DNA from: Deltaproteobacteria bacterium GWA2_55_10
GTDB lineage: Bacteria > Desulfobacterota > GWC2-55-46
Reading direction: 5' to 3'
Assembly (NCBI GenBank): GCA_001797415.1
Contig: MGPL01000081.1
Coordinates: 1-42,034 of the forward strand
Length of the DNA: 42,034 nt
Below are positions 30,942 to 39,136 of the stretch, in pieces; position 1 is the first letter of the stretch, and each line of letters opens with the position of its first letter. Below the pieces are notes generated by a model. The model saw only the letters and a list, made by a program, of their open reading frames with translations, ran no database searches and was not told the origin of the DNA. The translations under genes were made by a program, and so were the position numbers.

Positions 30942-31799
30942 TTAAAAGAGCCGGCCTGTTATTATATAGTCCGCGTCTTCCGGCCCGACCTTCTCGATAT
31001 CCATGCTCTCCGAGTCCGGCATCAGTACCACGCTTTTGTAAGCTGAGAGCCTCTCCACCTGCGCCGGGATGCCCCTCTTCCATGAATGCCCGCCGCCTGC
31101 CAGCACGACCATCTTCTTGCCAGGGTTCTTCTCCATGTACTCTATCGCGTTATGGGCCATGCCGTTGTCCCAGACCATCTGCGCTTCGCAGAAGCTCTGG
31201 AATGTCATGCCCTTGACCTCGTGGCCGCCGAACGCCTCCTTGATGAACTTCTCGTAGACCTTATCCACGCTGCACTCTATGCCCGGCGGAAGCTCGGCAA
31301 GCTGCTCGGGAGTGAGGGACTCGAAGCCCTTCGTGAGGACCTGGTACATTATCTTCCTCGATATGTTGAGGCCTACAAGCGGCACCTTGTTCTCCCTCGC
31401 GAAGATGAATATGTCCTCGTACTGGCCCCAGGGCACGGTCCAGTTCTTCTTAAAGGCAGCCTTGAACTCCTTCTCGTCGATCTCGCCCGCGACCCAGCGG
31501 TCCAGGACCTCCTGGTTGTCGCTCAGGAACATCTCGACGCCTATGACGACGTCCGTGCCGGACCCCTTGAGCCCCTTTATGAGCTCGAGCTGTGCCTTGT
31601 GGTGCAGCTTCCTGGTGTGCACCTCTCCCACGAAGACAAAGTCGGCCTCTTTTATCTCTTCGAGCAGTTCAGGGGCCTTGACCTCGGTCTTGTCAGCGGC
31701 CCTTATTATGACGGGCTCGCGGCACCCGGCCAGGGACAGGAGCAATACGGCAAATAACAGCGTTATCCCGAATGCTTCTCTCACCGGGCCTTTTTTCAT
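30942..31799 (-). CDS. ChaN-family lipoprotein
   Basis: A 285-residue lipoprotein: signal peptide with the lipobox LAGC at about 24-27, then the ChaN/haem-binding uptake fold. Recognisable parts are DFVFVGEVHTRKLHHKAQLE with the conserved E-x-H, VVIGVEMFLSDNQEVLDRW, and the C-terminal MVVLAGGGHSWKRGIPAQV. ChaN in Campylobacter binds haem and is iron-regulated; here no haem system is visible, so the ligand is uncertain. It begins 2 bp after the citrate synthase stop and is probably cotranscribed with it. The stop is next to a family A repeat. Confidence 0.88.
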   Translation of the reverse strand: MKKGPVREAFGITLLFAVLLLSLAGCREPVIIRAADKTEVKAPELLEEIKEADFVFVGEVHTRKLHHKAQLELIKGLKGSGTDVVIGVEMFLSDNQEVLDRWVAGEIDEKEFKAAFKKNWTVPWGQYEDIFIFARENKVPLVGLNISRKIMYQVLTKGFESLTPEQLAELPPGIECSVDKVYEKFIKEAFGGHEVKGMTFQSFCEAQMVWDNGMAHNAIEYMEKNPGKKMVVLAGGGHSWKRGIPAQVERLSAYKSVVLMPDSESMDIEKVGPEDADYIITGRLF

Positions 31800-31801
31800 G
31801 G

Positions 31802-32935
31802 TCAGGTCCTCTCTTCCATCGGGATGTAAGGCTGAGACCTCAAGCCCGTGTACTTCTGCTCGGGGCGGTAGATGCGGTTTGATTTGAGCTGCTCCATCCA
31901 GTGCGAGAGCCAGCCCGCGACCCTGCCCATCGCGAATATGGGCGTGAAAAGCTCCGTAGGTATGCCGATGCTCCGGAATATGATGCCGGAGTAGAAGTCT
32001 ATGTTGGGGTGCAGCCGCTTGCCGGAGAGCTTCTCCTTCACCACCGCCTCTATCTCGCGGGATATCTCGACCGTCTTTTTGTCGATCCCGTCGTGGACGG
32101 CAAGCAGGCTGATGAAGCGCTTCAAGTACTCGCCCCTGGGGTCGGTGGTCCTGTAGACCCTGTGCCCGATGCCCATTATCCTCTCCTTCTTCTCCAGCTT
32201 GCCCTCTATATAGGGGCGCACGTTCTCCTTCGAGCCTATCTCCTCTATCATACGGACGACCTCTTCGTTGGCCCCTCCGTGGAGCGGGCCTGAGAGGGTG
32301 CCTATGGCAGAGGAGACAATGGTGTACGGGTCCGCGAGCGTGGAGCCCACGACCCGGGCGCTGAAGGTAGACGCGTTCATGGTATGGTCGGCGTGGAGGA
32401 TGAGCATGACGTCGAGTATCCTCTCGATCAGCTCCGAAGGCTCTTTTTCGAAGAGCATGTAGTAAAAGTTTGCCGCGAAGGAGAGGTCGTTCCTCGGCTG
32501 TATTGGAGCGTCGCCGTGCCTGAGCCTGTGGACAGTCGCCACTATCGTGGGCAGCTTTGCAATGAGGCGCACCGCGGACCAGTAGCGCGCTTCAGGGTCC
32601 AGCGTGTCCCTCGCGGGATAGTACATGCCCATTGCCGATGTCACGGCCTGCAGGTAATGCATGGGGTGGCCGTTCTCGGGCAGGTACTCCATCATCCTCA
32701 ATATCTTGAGCTTGAGCCTTGTATGATAGGTGATGTCGTCCCTGAACTTCATCAGTTCGTCTTTTTTCGGAAGCCGTCCAAATAGAAGAAGCCAGGACGT
32801 CTCAATGAAACTGCTCTTCTCGGCGAGCGTCTCGACCGGTATGCCCCTGTACTCGAGGATTCCCTTGTCGCCGTCAATGTAGCTTATGGCAGACTCGGCG
32901 GCGGGTATGCCTTCGAGGCCCGGGATCACTTCCAT
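31802..32935 (-). CDS. Citrate synthase
   Basis: Condenses acetyl-CoA with oxaloacetate. The start at the ATG 32935 gives MEVIPGLEGIPAAESAISYI and 377 residues, matching the short type of the family (Bacillus/archaeal-like). Catalytic His residues lie in GPLHGGANEEVVRM and GIGHRVYRT, and the active-site Asp in HPNIDFYSGII. ADHTMNASTFSARVVGSTL is also typical. The frame continues upstream to an ATG at 33004, but that first part (MELFELPEKD) is translated family A repeat and is very unlikely to be real; a GTG at 32953 is possible. 2-Methylcitrate synthase is the main alternative. Confidence 0.92.
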   Translation of the reverse strand: MEVIPGLEGIPAAESAISYIDGDKGILEYRGIPVETLAEKSSFIETSWLLLFGRLPKKDELMKFRDDITYHTRLKLKILRMMEYLPENGHPMHYLQAVTSAMGMYYPARDTLDPEARYWSAVRLIAKLPTIVATVHRLRHGDAPIQPRNDLSFAANFYYMLFEKEPSELIERILDVMLILHADHTMNASTFSARVVGSTLADPYTIVSSAIGTLSGPLHGGANEEVVRMIEEIGSKENVRPYIEGKLEKKERIMGIGHRVYRTTDPRGEYLKRFISLLAVHDGIDKKTVEISREIEAVVKEKLSGKRLHPNIDFYSGIIFRSIGIPTELFTPIFAMGRVAGWLSHWMEQLKSNRIYRPEQKYTGLRSQPYIPMEERT

Positions 32936-32982
32936 CGGTATCTTCTCTTCCACGCGCAGTCCTGTCCAAAAATGATCTTTTT

Positions 32983-33114
32983 CAGGCAGCTCAAAAAGCT
33001 CCATATGCGAGGCCCCGGTTAAATCGGGGAGCGAGGAACGAGTCGTACTCTTTTTGCACGTCGCTTCTGACTCGCTTTGAGGCCAACAAAGCAGATGGCT
33101 TTTTCGGCAGCCTG
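32983..33114 (+). repeat. Family A miniature repeat, copy 6
   Basis: A 132-bp copy from CAGGCAGCTCAAAAAGCTCC to GGCTTTTTCGGCAGCCTG. It is the leader of citrate synthase on the minus strand and brings an in-frame ATG (CATATG) at 33004. Confidence 0.88.
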
Positions 33115-33154
33115 TTCGAATATTATATCAGGCTGAACGGCTTGTACATAAAAA

Positions 33155-33184
33155 AAGCCCCCATCCTGCGGATGAGGGCTTTTG
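33155..33184. terminator. Bidirectional terminator between csp and citrate synthase
   Basis: AAAAGCCCCCATCC/GGATGAGGGCTTTT forms a stem with a short loop, with A-tract on the left and T-tract on the right. It closes the cold shock gene transcript on the minus strand and could work in both directions. Confidence 0.8.
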
Positions 33185-33205
33185 CGTGTTACTTCGCTCT
33201 TGTTA

Positions 33206-33412
33206 TCAGAGCGCGGCCGGATTGACGTTCTCGGCCTTGAGGCCCTTGGGGCCCTTGGTGATCTCGAAGTCAACCCGCTGCCCCTCCTTGAGGGTCCTGA
33301 AGCCGGAACCCTGAATGGAAGAGTAATGGACGAAGACATCTTCGCCGGAGTCCTGCTCGATGAAGCCGAACCCTTTGGACTCGTTAAACCACTTGACCTT
33401 TCCTGAAGGCAT
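33206..33412 (-). CDS. Cold shock protein (CspA family)
   Basis: A 68-residue OB-fold RNA chaperone. RNP1 KGFGFIEQD and RNP2 VFVHYSSIQ are intact and the start MPSGKVKWFN is typical. The ATG has GGAGG eight bases upstream. The leader of roughly 120 bp is long enough for a cold-responsive 5' structure, and holds an interrupted palindrome (CTTACT/AGTAAG, 33514-33530). Which cold or growth-phase paralogue it is cannot be told. Confidence 0.92.
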   Translation of the reverse strand: MPSGKVKWFNESKGFGFIEQDSGEDVFVHYSSIQGSGFRTLKEGQRVDFEITKGPKGLKAENVNPAAL

Positions 33413-33513
33413 AGCGAAAAACCTCCTTTCTTTTAAGTTAATAAGTAATAGGGGTTTTCCGCACTTCAGGTCCTTTGTGTAAATTACCTCGCGCTTCCAA
33501 ACCCGTCTACTAT

Positions 33514-33530
33514 CTTACTTAATGAGTAAG
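33514..33530. promoter_or_regulatory. Operator-like palindrome upstream of csp
   Basis: CTTACT-TAATG-AGTAAG is a 6-bp inverted repeat with a 5-base centre, in the non-coding space between csp and rdgB. The layout looks like a dimeric repressor site but no cognate regulator is encoded here. Confidence 0.35.
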
Positions 33531-33582
33531 TCTAATTGAGGGTCTGTATGTTGTCAAGGCAGCGCGGACGGATTTTTTCGCT

Positions 33583-34185
33583 TCAGGATTTCTTTTTTTG
33601 TCTTGCGATCAGGAACTCCCTGAACAGGAAAAGGGCCTTTGCCCTGTGGCTGATTTTATCCTTTTCTCCGGGGCCGAGTTCCGCCACGGTCACGCCCTTT
33701 TCCGGTACTATGAAGACCGGGTCATATCCGAAGCCGCCTTCTCCCTCAGGGCTCTCGGCGATGACGCCCTCGAACGAGCCTTCGAAAATCTCGTCGATGC
33801 CTTCCAGCTCGGCGTACGCGAGGGCGCACCTGAACCGGCCGCCCCTTTCATGAAGGGGCACGCCTTTGAGCTCCCTTAAAAGAAGCTCGTAGTTCTCCCT
33901 GTCGGTAGCATTCTCTCCCGCGTATCTCGCGGAGCGCACGCCAGGCCTGCCCTCGAGCGCGTCTACCTCAAGCCCCGAATCATCGGCAAGGGCCGGAAGG
34001 CCCGTAACTTCGGCGACGGCGCGCGCCTTGGCGCGCGCGTTCTCCCTGAACGTCTCCCCTGTCTCGGGCGGGAGGACAATCGCCGGGTACTCTTCAAGGG
34101 TAACAATTTCTATCGGGAGGCCCTTCAGGATATCCGCTATCTCACGGGCCTTTCCCCTGTTCTTTGTCGCTATCACCATTTTCAT
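33583..34185 (-). CDS. rdgB: XTP/dITP pyrophosphatase RdgB (HAM1)
   Basis: Removes non-canonical purine triphosphates (dITP, XTP) from the nucleotide pool. The 200 residues start MKMVIATKNRGKAREI and contain the substrate loop LADDSGLEVDAL, GRPGVRSARYAG and GFGYDPVFIVPE with the C-terminal SHRAKAL. It follows rph by 30 bp, an arrangement seen in many bacteria, and is likely cotranscribed. Confidence 0.94.
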   Translation of the reverse strand: MKMVIATKNRGKAREIADILKGLPIEIVTLEEYPAIVLPPETGETFRENARAKARAVAEVTGLPALADDSGLEVDALEGRPGVRSARYAGENATDRENYELLLRELKGVPLHERGGRFRCALAYAELEGIDEIFEGSFEGVIAESPEGEGGFGYDPVFIVPEKGVTVAELGPGEKDKISHRAKALFLFREFLIARQKKKS

Positions 34186-34215
34186 TGGAAGACCCGGAAG
34201 GCGTATTGGAGGATT

Positions 34216-34962
34216 TTATCTGTGGGCGATCTTCAGCGTTTTTTTCTGAAAGACAGAAAGCTCTTCTATGCCTTTTGACGCAAGGTCAAGGAGCGCGCTC
34301 ATATCCTTTCTCGTGAACGGCTCCTGCTCTGCCGTCCCCTGCACCTCGATGAACCTGCCCTTGCCCGTCATGATGACGTTCATGTCAACGTCGGCCGAAG
34401 AGTCCTCCTCGTAGTTGAGGTCCAGCACAGGCTCTCCGCCGACGATGCCGACGCTTACGGCGGCTACCGAATCGAATAGGGGAATGGCGTCTATGACGCC
34501 CTTTTTCCTGAGTTCGTTCAGCGTGTCGTATACGGCGACATACGCGCCCGTTATCGACGCGGTCCTGGTGCCTCCGTCAGCCTGTATTACGTCGCAGTCT
34601 ATATATACCGTCCTCTCGCCCAATGCCTTCATGTCCGCCACGGCGCGGATGCTCCTGCCGATGAGCCTCTGTATCTCGTGGGTCCTGCCGCCGAGCTTGC
34701 CGGAGACAGCCTCCCGCATTATCCTCTTCTTTGACGACCTGGGCAGCATCGCGTACTCCGCCGTGAGCCAGCCCTTTCCCGTGCCGGCGAGAAAAGGCGG
34801 CACCCTTTCTTCCACGGTCGCCGCGCAGATGACCTTCGTATCGCCCATCTCTATAAGGACAGAGCCTTCGGCGAACTTGAGGTACTCCCTCGTTATCTTG
34901 ACCGGCCGGAGCTCGTCCGTCTTTCTGCCGTCAGTCCTCTTGTGCCTTGCCGCTGATCTCAA
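34216..34962 (-). CDS. rph: Ribonuclease PH
   Basis: Phosphorolytic 3'-exoribonuclease that trims tRNA precursors. The 248 residues have the family motifs RTDGRKTDELRPV, TKVICAATVEE, MLPRSSKKR and IQADGGTRTASITGAYVA. The start is TTG at 34962, with GAGGG upstream; it overlaps the 3' end of the amidase gene by 32 bp. The N-terminus then reads MRSAARHKRTDGR, the usual length for Rph, so TTG is accepted although no ATG competes. The order amidase-rph-rdgB suggests one transcript. Confidence 0.93.
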   Translation of the reverse strand: MRSAARHKRTDGRKTDELRPVKITREYLKFAEGSVLIEMGDTKVICAATVEERVPPFLAGTGKGWLTAEYAMLPRSSKKRIMREAVSGKLGGRTHEIQRLIGRSIRAVADMKALGERTVYIDCDVIQADGGTRTASITGAYVAVYDTLNELRKKGVIDAIPLFDSVAAVSVGIVGGEPVLDLNYEEDSSADVDMNVIMTGKGRFIEVQGTAEQEPFTRKDMSALLDLASKGIEELSVFQKKTLKIAHR

Positions 34963-35758
34963 TATACCCTCTCTTCCTCGTGACTATATCCCTGAAGTTC
35001 AGTATGCCGTCCGCTATGGCCTCGGCGATCCTGGTCTGGTCCTTTGAAGAAGTAAGCAGCCGCTCTTCACCCGGGTTAGTGATGAATCCTACCTCCACGA
35101 GGACCGCGGGCATCGTGGCCCCCACGAGCACGGTAAAGTGGGCCTGCTTCACGCCCCTGCTCTCCCTGCCGGCGGACCCGAGCATGCTCGCGTGGACTAC
35201 TTCCGCAAGCTTCGAGCTCTCGTGATGCGACATGGTATTCGCGAGGTCGAGGAGGATATCCTTGAGGTCGCCTCCCTCTGCCTTCGCGATATCCTTCAGC
35301 CCCGCCGCGTTCGAGCTGTTCTCGAACGCGGCGACCCTCCTCGCGTCCTCGTCTGTCGCTTCGAAGTTCAGGAAGAAGGTCTCTATGCCTTTTGCCTCCC
35401 TGCTCTGGGCCGCGTTCGCGTGGATGCTTATAAAGAGGTCCGCGTTCATCCTGTTCGCGAACGCGGTGCGCTCCTCCAGCGGTATGAATACGTCGGCTGT
35501 CCTCGTGAGGAGCACCCGGACCTCGATGCGCTCTTTCAATACCTCGGCGAGCTTCAAGGCCAATTTGAGCGTAACGTCCTTTTCCTGTGTGCCTGAAGGC
35601 CCCTTTGCGCCGGTGTCGTCACCGCCGTGGCCCGGGTCTATGACTATGACGTTTATTCCGTCTTCGGCCGCAGGAGAGGCCTTGAGCGAACAAGCGCCCT
35701 GGACTGGACAGAGGAGCAGCAGACAGGATATTATAAGGGCGGCCAGGTACTTTCCCAT
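34931..35758 (-). CDS. N-acetylmuramoyl-L-alanine amidase (Amidase_3)
   Basis: Cuts the bond between MurNAc and the stem peptide. A signal peptide (hydrophobic region ending PVQGACS) exports the 275-residue protein; the CS may also be a lipobox (QGAC). The catalytic domain shows IDPGHGGDDTGAKG with a zinc His, FISIHANAA, and PAVLVEVGFITNPGEE with the catalytic Glu. This matches AmiC-like enzymes without AMIN domain. Upstream of rph and overlapping its start by 32 bp. Confidence 0.92.
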   Translation of the reverse strand: MGKYLAALIISCLLLLCPVQGACSLKASPAAEDGINVIVIDPGHGGDDTGAKGPSGTQEKDVTLKLALKLAEVLKERIEVRVLLTRTADVFIPLEERTAFANRMNADLFISIHANAAQSREAKGIETFFLNFEATDEDARRVAAFENSSNAAGLKDIAKAEGGDLKDILLDLANTMSHHESSKLAEVVHASMLGSAGRESRGVKQAHFTVLVGATMPAVLVEVGFITNPGEERLLTSSKDQTRIAEAIADGILNFRDIVTRKRGYIEISGKAQED

Positions 35759-35806
35759 AACCAGCTTATTTTAGATTCAAAGCAAGCCTAAGTCAATCCC
35801 CCTGAT

Positions 35807-35834
35807 TTGACTGGCATTGGATACCTGATATCAT
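35807..35834 (+). promoter_or_regulatory. Promoter of the exchanger/osmolyte block
   Basis: TTGACT (35807-35812), a 16-base spacer and TATCAT (35829-35834). The -35 box coincides with the TTG that would be read as an early start codon of the exchanger gene, so that start is probably spurious. Confidence 0.6.
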
Positions 35835-35878
35835 TTATTTACAGCTTTTTTACACCTGAATTCTTTTTCGGAGCGAGC

Positions 35879-36886
35879 GTGGCAGTCTTATGGATCGAGT
35901 TCATAATCGTTGCGGCGGTGATAGTCGTAAGCGGGACCCAGATTTCAAAGTACGGGGACGTCATAGCCGAAAAGACCGGCATGGGGAGGGCATGGACAGG
36001 GCTCATCATGCTCGCGAGCATAACCTCGCTGCCGGAGTTCGTCACAGGCATAAGCGCCGTCACCGTCGCTGACGTGCCTGACATAGCCGTAGGCGATATC
36101 CTGGGCGCCTGCATACTCAACCTTCTCATACTGGCCCTTCTCGACCCCATGGACAAGGGCAGTCCCATATTCGTTAAAGTAGGCCGCTCTCATGTCCTGT
36201 CGGCGGGTTTCGGGATCATACTCCTGGGCATAGTTGCGGCGTCAATCGTATTGAAGCCTTTTGTACCTTCCTTTTTCCATATCGGCGCGTATACGCCAGT
36301 GATCATATTCATTTACCTCGTGGGCATAAGGGTCGTCTATTCGTATGAAAAGAAGTACCTGAGCACTGTCGCGGAAGAGACCGTGGCGAAGCTCATGTAC
36401 ACGCACATTTCGGGAAAAAAGGCGGCTGTCATGTACTCCCTGAACGCCCTGGTGATCATCATCGCGGCGTCTGCCCTGCCCTTCATAGCAAGAAGCCTCT
36501 CCAGGCAGACCGGGTTGGGCGAGGACTTCATGGGGACGGTGTTCGTGGCGTTCACGACGACGCTTCCGGAGATGGTCGTCTCATTTTCAGCCATAAGGAT
36601 AGGCGCGGCTGACCTGGCATTGGGCAACCTCCTGGGGAGCAACATGTTCAACGTGGCTCTCCTTGCCGTTGACGATGTCTTTTTCCTGGAGGGGCCGCTC
36701 CTCCTCAAGGTATCGGCTTCCCACGCGGTGACAGGGATAATGGCCATACTCATGACCGCTATCGTGCTTGTGAGCATAACCTACAGGCCTGAAAGAAAGG
36801 CCACGAGGTTCGGCTGGGATTCCATATCCATGATAGTCCTGGCGGTCCTCAATATATATCTCCTTTATCTCCTCAAGGACCAGTGA
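35879..36886 (+). CDS. Calcium/sodium:proton exchanger family (CaCA) membrane protein
   Basis: A 335-residue (from GTG 35879) cation exchanger with about ten membrane helices in two homologous halves. The alpha-1 repeat is ASITSLPEFVTGISAV followed by GDILGACILNLLILALLD; the alpha-2 repeat is VAFTTTLPEMVVSFSAI followed by GNLLGSNMFNVALLAVDD. Both keep the acidic residue. The frame opens at a TTG at 35807, but this lies in a likely -35 box; GTG 35879 has GGAG just before it and gives a normal first helix. A Na+/Ca2+ or H+ exchange role is inferred. Its stop overlaps the phosphatase start (TGATG). Confidence 0.85.
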   Translation: MAVLWIEFIIVAAVIVVSGTQISKYGDVIAEKTGMGRAWTGLIMLASITSLPEFVTGISAVTVADVPDIAVGDILGACILNLLILALLDPMDKGSPIFVKVGRSHVLSAGFGIILLGIVAASIVLKPFVPSFFHIGAYTPVIIFIYLVGIRVVYSYEKKYLSTVAEETVAKLMYTHISGKKAAVMYSLNALVIIIAASALPFIARSLSRQTGLGEDFMGTVFVAFTTTLPEMVVSFSAIRIGAADLALGNLLGSNMFNVALLAVDDVFFLEGPLLLKVSASHAVTGIMAILMTAIVLVSITYRPERKATRFGWDSISMIVLAVLNIYLLYLLKDQ

Positions 36887-37704
36887 TGAAGACCATAATC
36901 TTCACCGACCTTGACGGCACGCTCCTTGATTCGCGCTACTCCTTTGCGCCGGCTGCCCAGGCCTTGAAGAGGATAAAGGCCGAAGGCATACCGCTCGTGC
37001 TTGCCACGAGCAAATCGAGGCCCGAGACGGAGCTTATAAGGGAGATGCTCTCAAACGCCGACCCGTTCATAACGGAAAACGGCGGGGGCATATACATCCC
37101 TGCCTCGTATTTCCCTTTCCCGATAAAGGGAGAGGAGAAAAACGGCTACAGGGTAATAACGCTCGGCGCCGGTTACGAGGATCTCCGCCGGGCCCTTGCC
37201 GGGATAAGGGAGAAAAGCGGCAGGGACCTGTCGGGTTTCGGGGATATGACCGACGAAGAGGTGGCAGGCCTCACGGGGCTCACCCCGGCTGAGGCCGCTC
37301 TCGCAAAGATGAGGGAGTTCGACGAGCCCTTCATAATGAGGGACGGAAACCGGGAGGATGCCAGAAGGCTGGTGGAAGAGAGCGGCTATTCGTTCACGGC
37401 CGGCCGCTTCTTCCACATAACGGGGCAGAACGACAAGGGCAGGGCAGTCGAGATACTTACGACATTTTACAGGTCTGTCTACGGTAAGATAGCGACTGTC
37501 GGCGTCGGCAACTCTGAGAACGATATCCCGCTCCTCAGGAAAGTGGATTATCCCGTTCTGGTCATGAACGAGGACGGACGCTATGAAGAGGTGAACGGCG
37601 TACCCGGCCTCATCAAGGCCCACGGCATCGGGCCCGAGGGCTGGGACAGGGCTATCCCGGGCGTACTCGACACCATAAAGGCATCAGAGGGATATAAATG
37701 CTGA
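36886..37704 (+). CDS. HAD-family mannosyl-/glucosyl-3-phosphoglycerate phosphatase (MpgP/GpgP-like)
   Basis: A 272-residue HAD-IIB (cof-type) phosphatase. Motif I is FTDLDGTLLDS, motif II VLATSKSRPE, motif IV GVGNSENDIPLL. ITENGGGIYIP is a signature of MpgP, which removes phosphate from mannosyl-3-phosphoglycerate; GpgP is the glucosyl counterpart. With a GpgS-type gene at 41043, glucosyl-3-phosphoglycerate is the more likely substrate here. The ATG at 36886 overlaps the exchanger stop; AAGGA stands at good distance. A GTG at 36883 is an alternative. Confidence 0.82.
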   Translation: MKTIIFTDLDGTLLDSRYSFAPAAQALKRIKAEGIPLVLATSKSRPETELIREMLSNADPFITENGGGIYIPASYFPFPIKGEEKNGYRVITLGAGYEDLRRALAGIREKSGRDLSGFGDMTDEEVAGLTGLTPAEAALAKMREFDEPFIMRDGNREDARRLVEESGYSFTAGRFFHITGQNDKGRAVEILTTFYRSVYGKIATVGVGNSENDIPLLRKVDYPVLVMNEDGRYEEVNGVPGLIKAHGIGPEGWDRAIPGVLDTIKASEGYKC

Positions 37705-37727
37705 CTGCGTAAACATACTGCGTTATT

Positions 37728-37855
37728 CAGGCTGCTCAAAAAGCTCCATATGCGAGGCCCCGGTTAAACCGGGGAGCGAGGAATGAGGCGTACTCTTTTT
37801 GTACGCCTCATTGACGAGCAAGACAACAAAGCAGATGGACTTTTTCAGCAGACTG
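37728..37855 (+). repeat. Family A miniature repeat, copy 7
   Basis: A 128-bp copy from CAGGCTGCTCAAAAAGCTCC to GACTTTTTCAGCAGACTG. It lies between the phosphatase stop and the glycosyltransferase start (15 bp away) and makes the frame of the latter look 29 codons longer than it is. Confidence 0.88.
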
Positions 37856-37869
37856 CCAGGGGGCTTAAG

Positions 37870-39126
37870 ATGCCTCGTTCAGATATATCGACGGAGCAGG
37901 CGGCCCGGGCAATACCAGGCCCTGAGCAGGCCGACATCATCGTCGGCATAGCCAGCTACAACAACGCGAGGACCATCGGCCACGTAGTCCGCGCGGTCGA
38001 TGCCGGACTTGCCAAGTACTTCCCTTCCCAGAAGGCCATAATCGTAAATTCAGACGGCGGCTCCTCGGACAGCACGCCTGAGGCCGTTTTGGGCGCGAGC
38101 GTCGATCACAAGGCCATATTCCTCTCCCACAGGCTCACTACCGTCAACAGGATAACCTCGCCCTATCACGGCATACCGGGAAAGGGCAGCGCGTTCAAGG
38201 CCATTTTCGAGATGGCCGCGAGCCTGAATGCCAAGGCATGCTGCGTGGTCGACGCAGACCTCCGTTCCATAACGCCTGAGTGGATGGAGCTTCTGCTTTC
38301 GCCGGTCTACAAGGAGGCATTTGATTTCGTCGCGCCACTGTATACGCGCCACAAGTACGACGGCACCATCACGAATTCCATAATATACCCGCTCACGAGG
38401 GCCCTTTACGGCAGGAAGATCCGCCAGCCCATAGGCGGCGATTTCGGCTTCTCCGGCGAGATGGCGAGGTTCTATCTCCACCAGGACGTCTGGACATCGG
38501 ACATAGCGCGCTTCGGCATTGATATATGGATGACCACGGAGGCGCTCGCGGGCAACTTCAAGGTCTGCCAGTCCTATCTGGGCGCGAAGATACACGACCC
38601 CAAGGACCCTGGCGCAGACCTTCGCGACATGTTCGTCCAGGTCGTGGGTTCCCTCATGTCCCTCACCGAGAAGCACAACGCCGAATGGAAGAAGACACAC
38701 GACTCAAAAGAGGTGCCCACATTCGGATTCAAGTACTCCGTCGGGGTAGTGCCAATAAGGGTCAATACCGAAGGCATGCTCCGGAGCTTCAGGATAGGCG
38801 CGGAGAACCTCAAGGAGGTCTGGGCCGGTTTCATGGACAAGCCGGTCGTGGACTGGCTTGTGAAACTCAGCCATGAGGAAGCGGCCTCGTTCAGGTTCCC
38901 CAAAGAGACGTGGGTCGGGATAGTCTACGATTACATACTGGCCTATCACCACAAAAAGCTCCAGGCCGAGCATCTCTTGAAATCGCTCATACCGTTGTAC
39001 CACGGCCGCACGGCCTCTTTTTTCCTTGAGACCATGGACATGGGCGACGACGAGGCCGAGCAGGTGGTAGAGGATGTCGCCGCCGAGTACGAAAACCAGA
39101 AAGGTTACCTCGCAGGCAACTGGTAA
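37870..39126 (+). CDS. GT-A-fold glycosyltransferase in an osmolyte locus
   Basis: A 418-residue soluble glycosyltransferase. The start is the ATG at 37870 with AGGGGG upstream. The N-terminal GT-A fold shows IIVGIASYNNARTIGHVV, ADLRSITPEWMELLL with the DxD-like ADL, IPGKGSAFKAIFE and PIGGDFGFSGEMARFYL. The C-terminal ~150 residues are helical. It is similar in style to GT2/GT81 enzymes that act on glycerate-type acceptors. Given the neighbouring phosphatase, GpgS and channels it could elongate or alter glucosylglycerate (for example a second sugar), but the acceptor is not known. Confidence 0.75.
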   Translation: MPRSDISTEQAARAIPGPEQADIIVGIASYNNARTIGHVVRAVDAGLAKYFPSQKAIIVNSDGGSSDSTPEAVLGASVDHKAIFLSHRLTTVNRITSPYHGIPGKGSAFKAIFEMAASLNAKACCVVDADLRSITPEWMELLLSPVYKEAFDFVAPLYTRHKYDGTITNSIIYPLTRALYGRKIRQPIGGDFGFSGEMARFYLHQDVWTSDIARFGIDIWMTTEALAGNFKVCQSYLGAKIHDPKDPGADLRDMFVQVVGSLMSLTEKHNAEWKKTHDSKEVPTFGFKYSVGVVPIRVNTEGMLRSFRIGAENLKEVWAGFMDKPVVDWLVKLSHEEAASFRFPKETWVGIVYDYILAYHHKKLQAEHLLKSLIPLYHGRTASFFLETMDMGDDEAEQVVEDVAAEYENQKGYLAGNW

Positions 39127-39136
39127 GGGGGGATAA

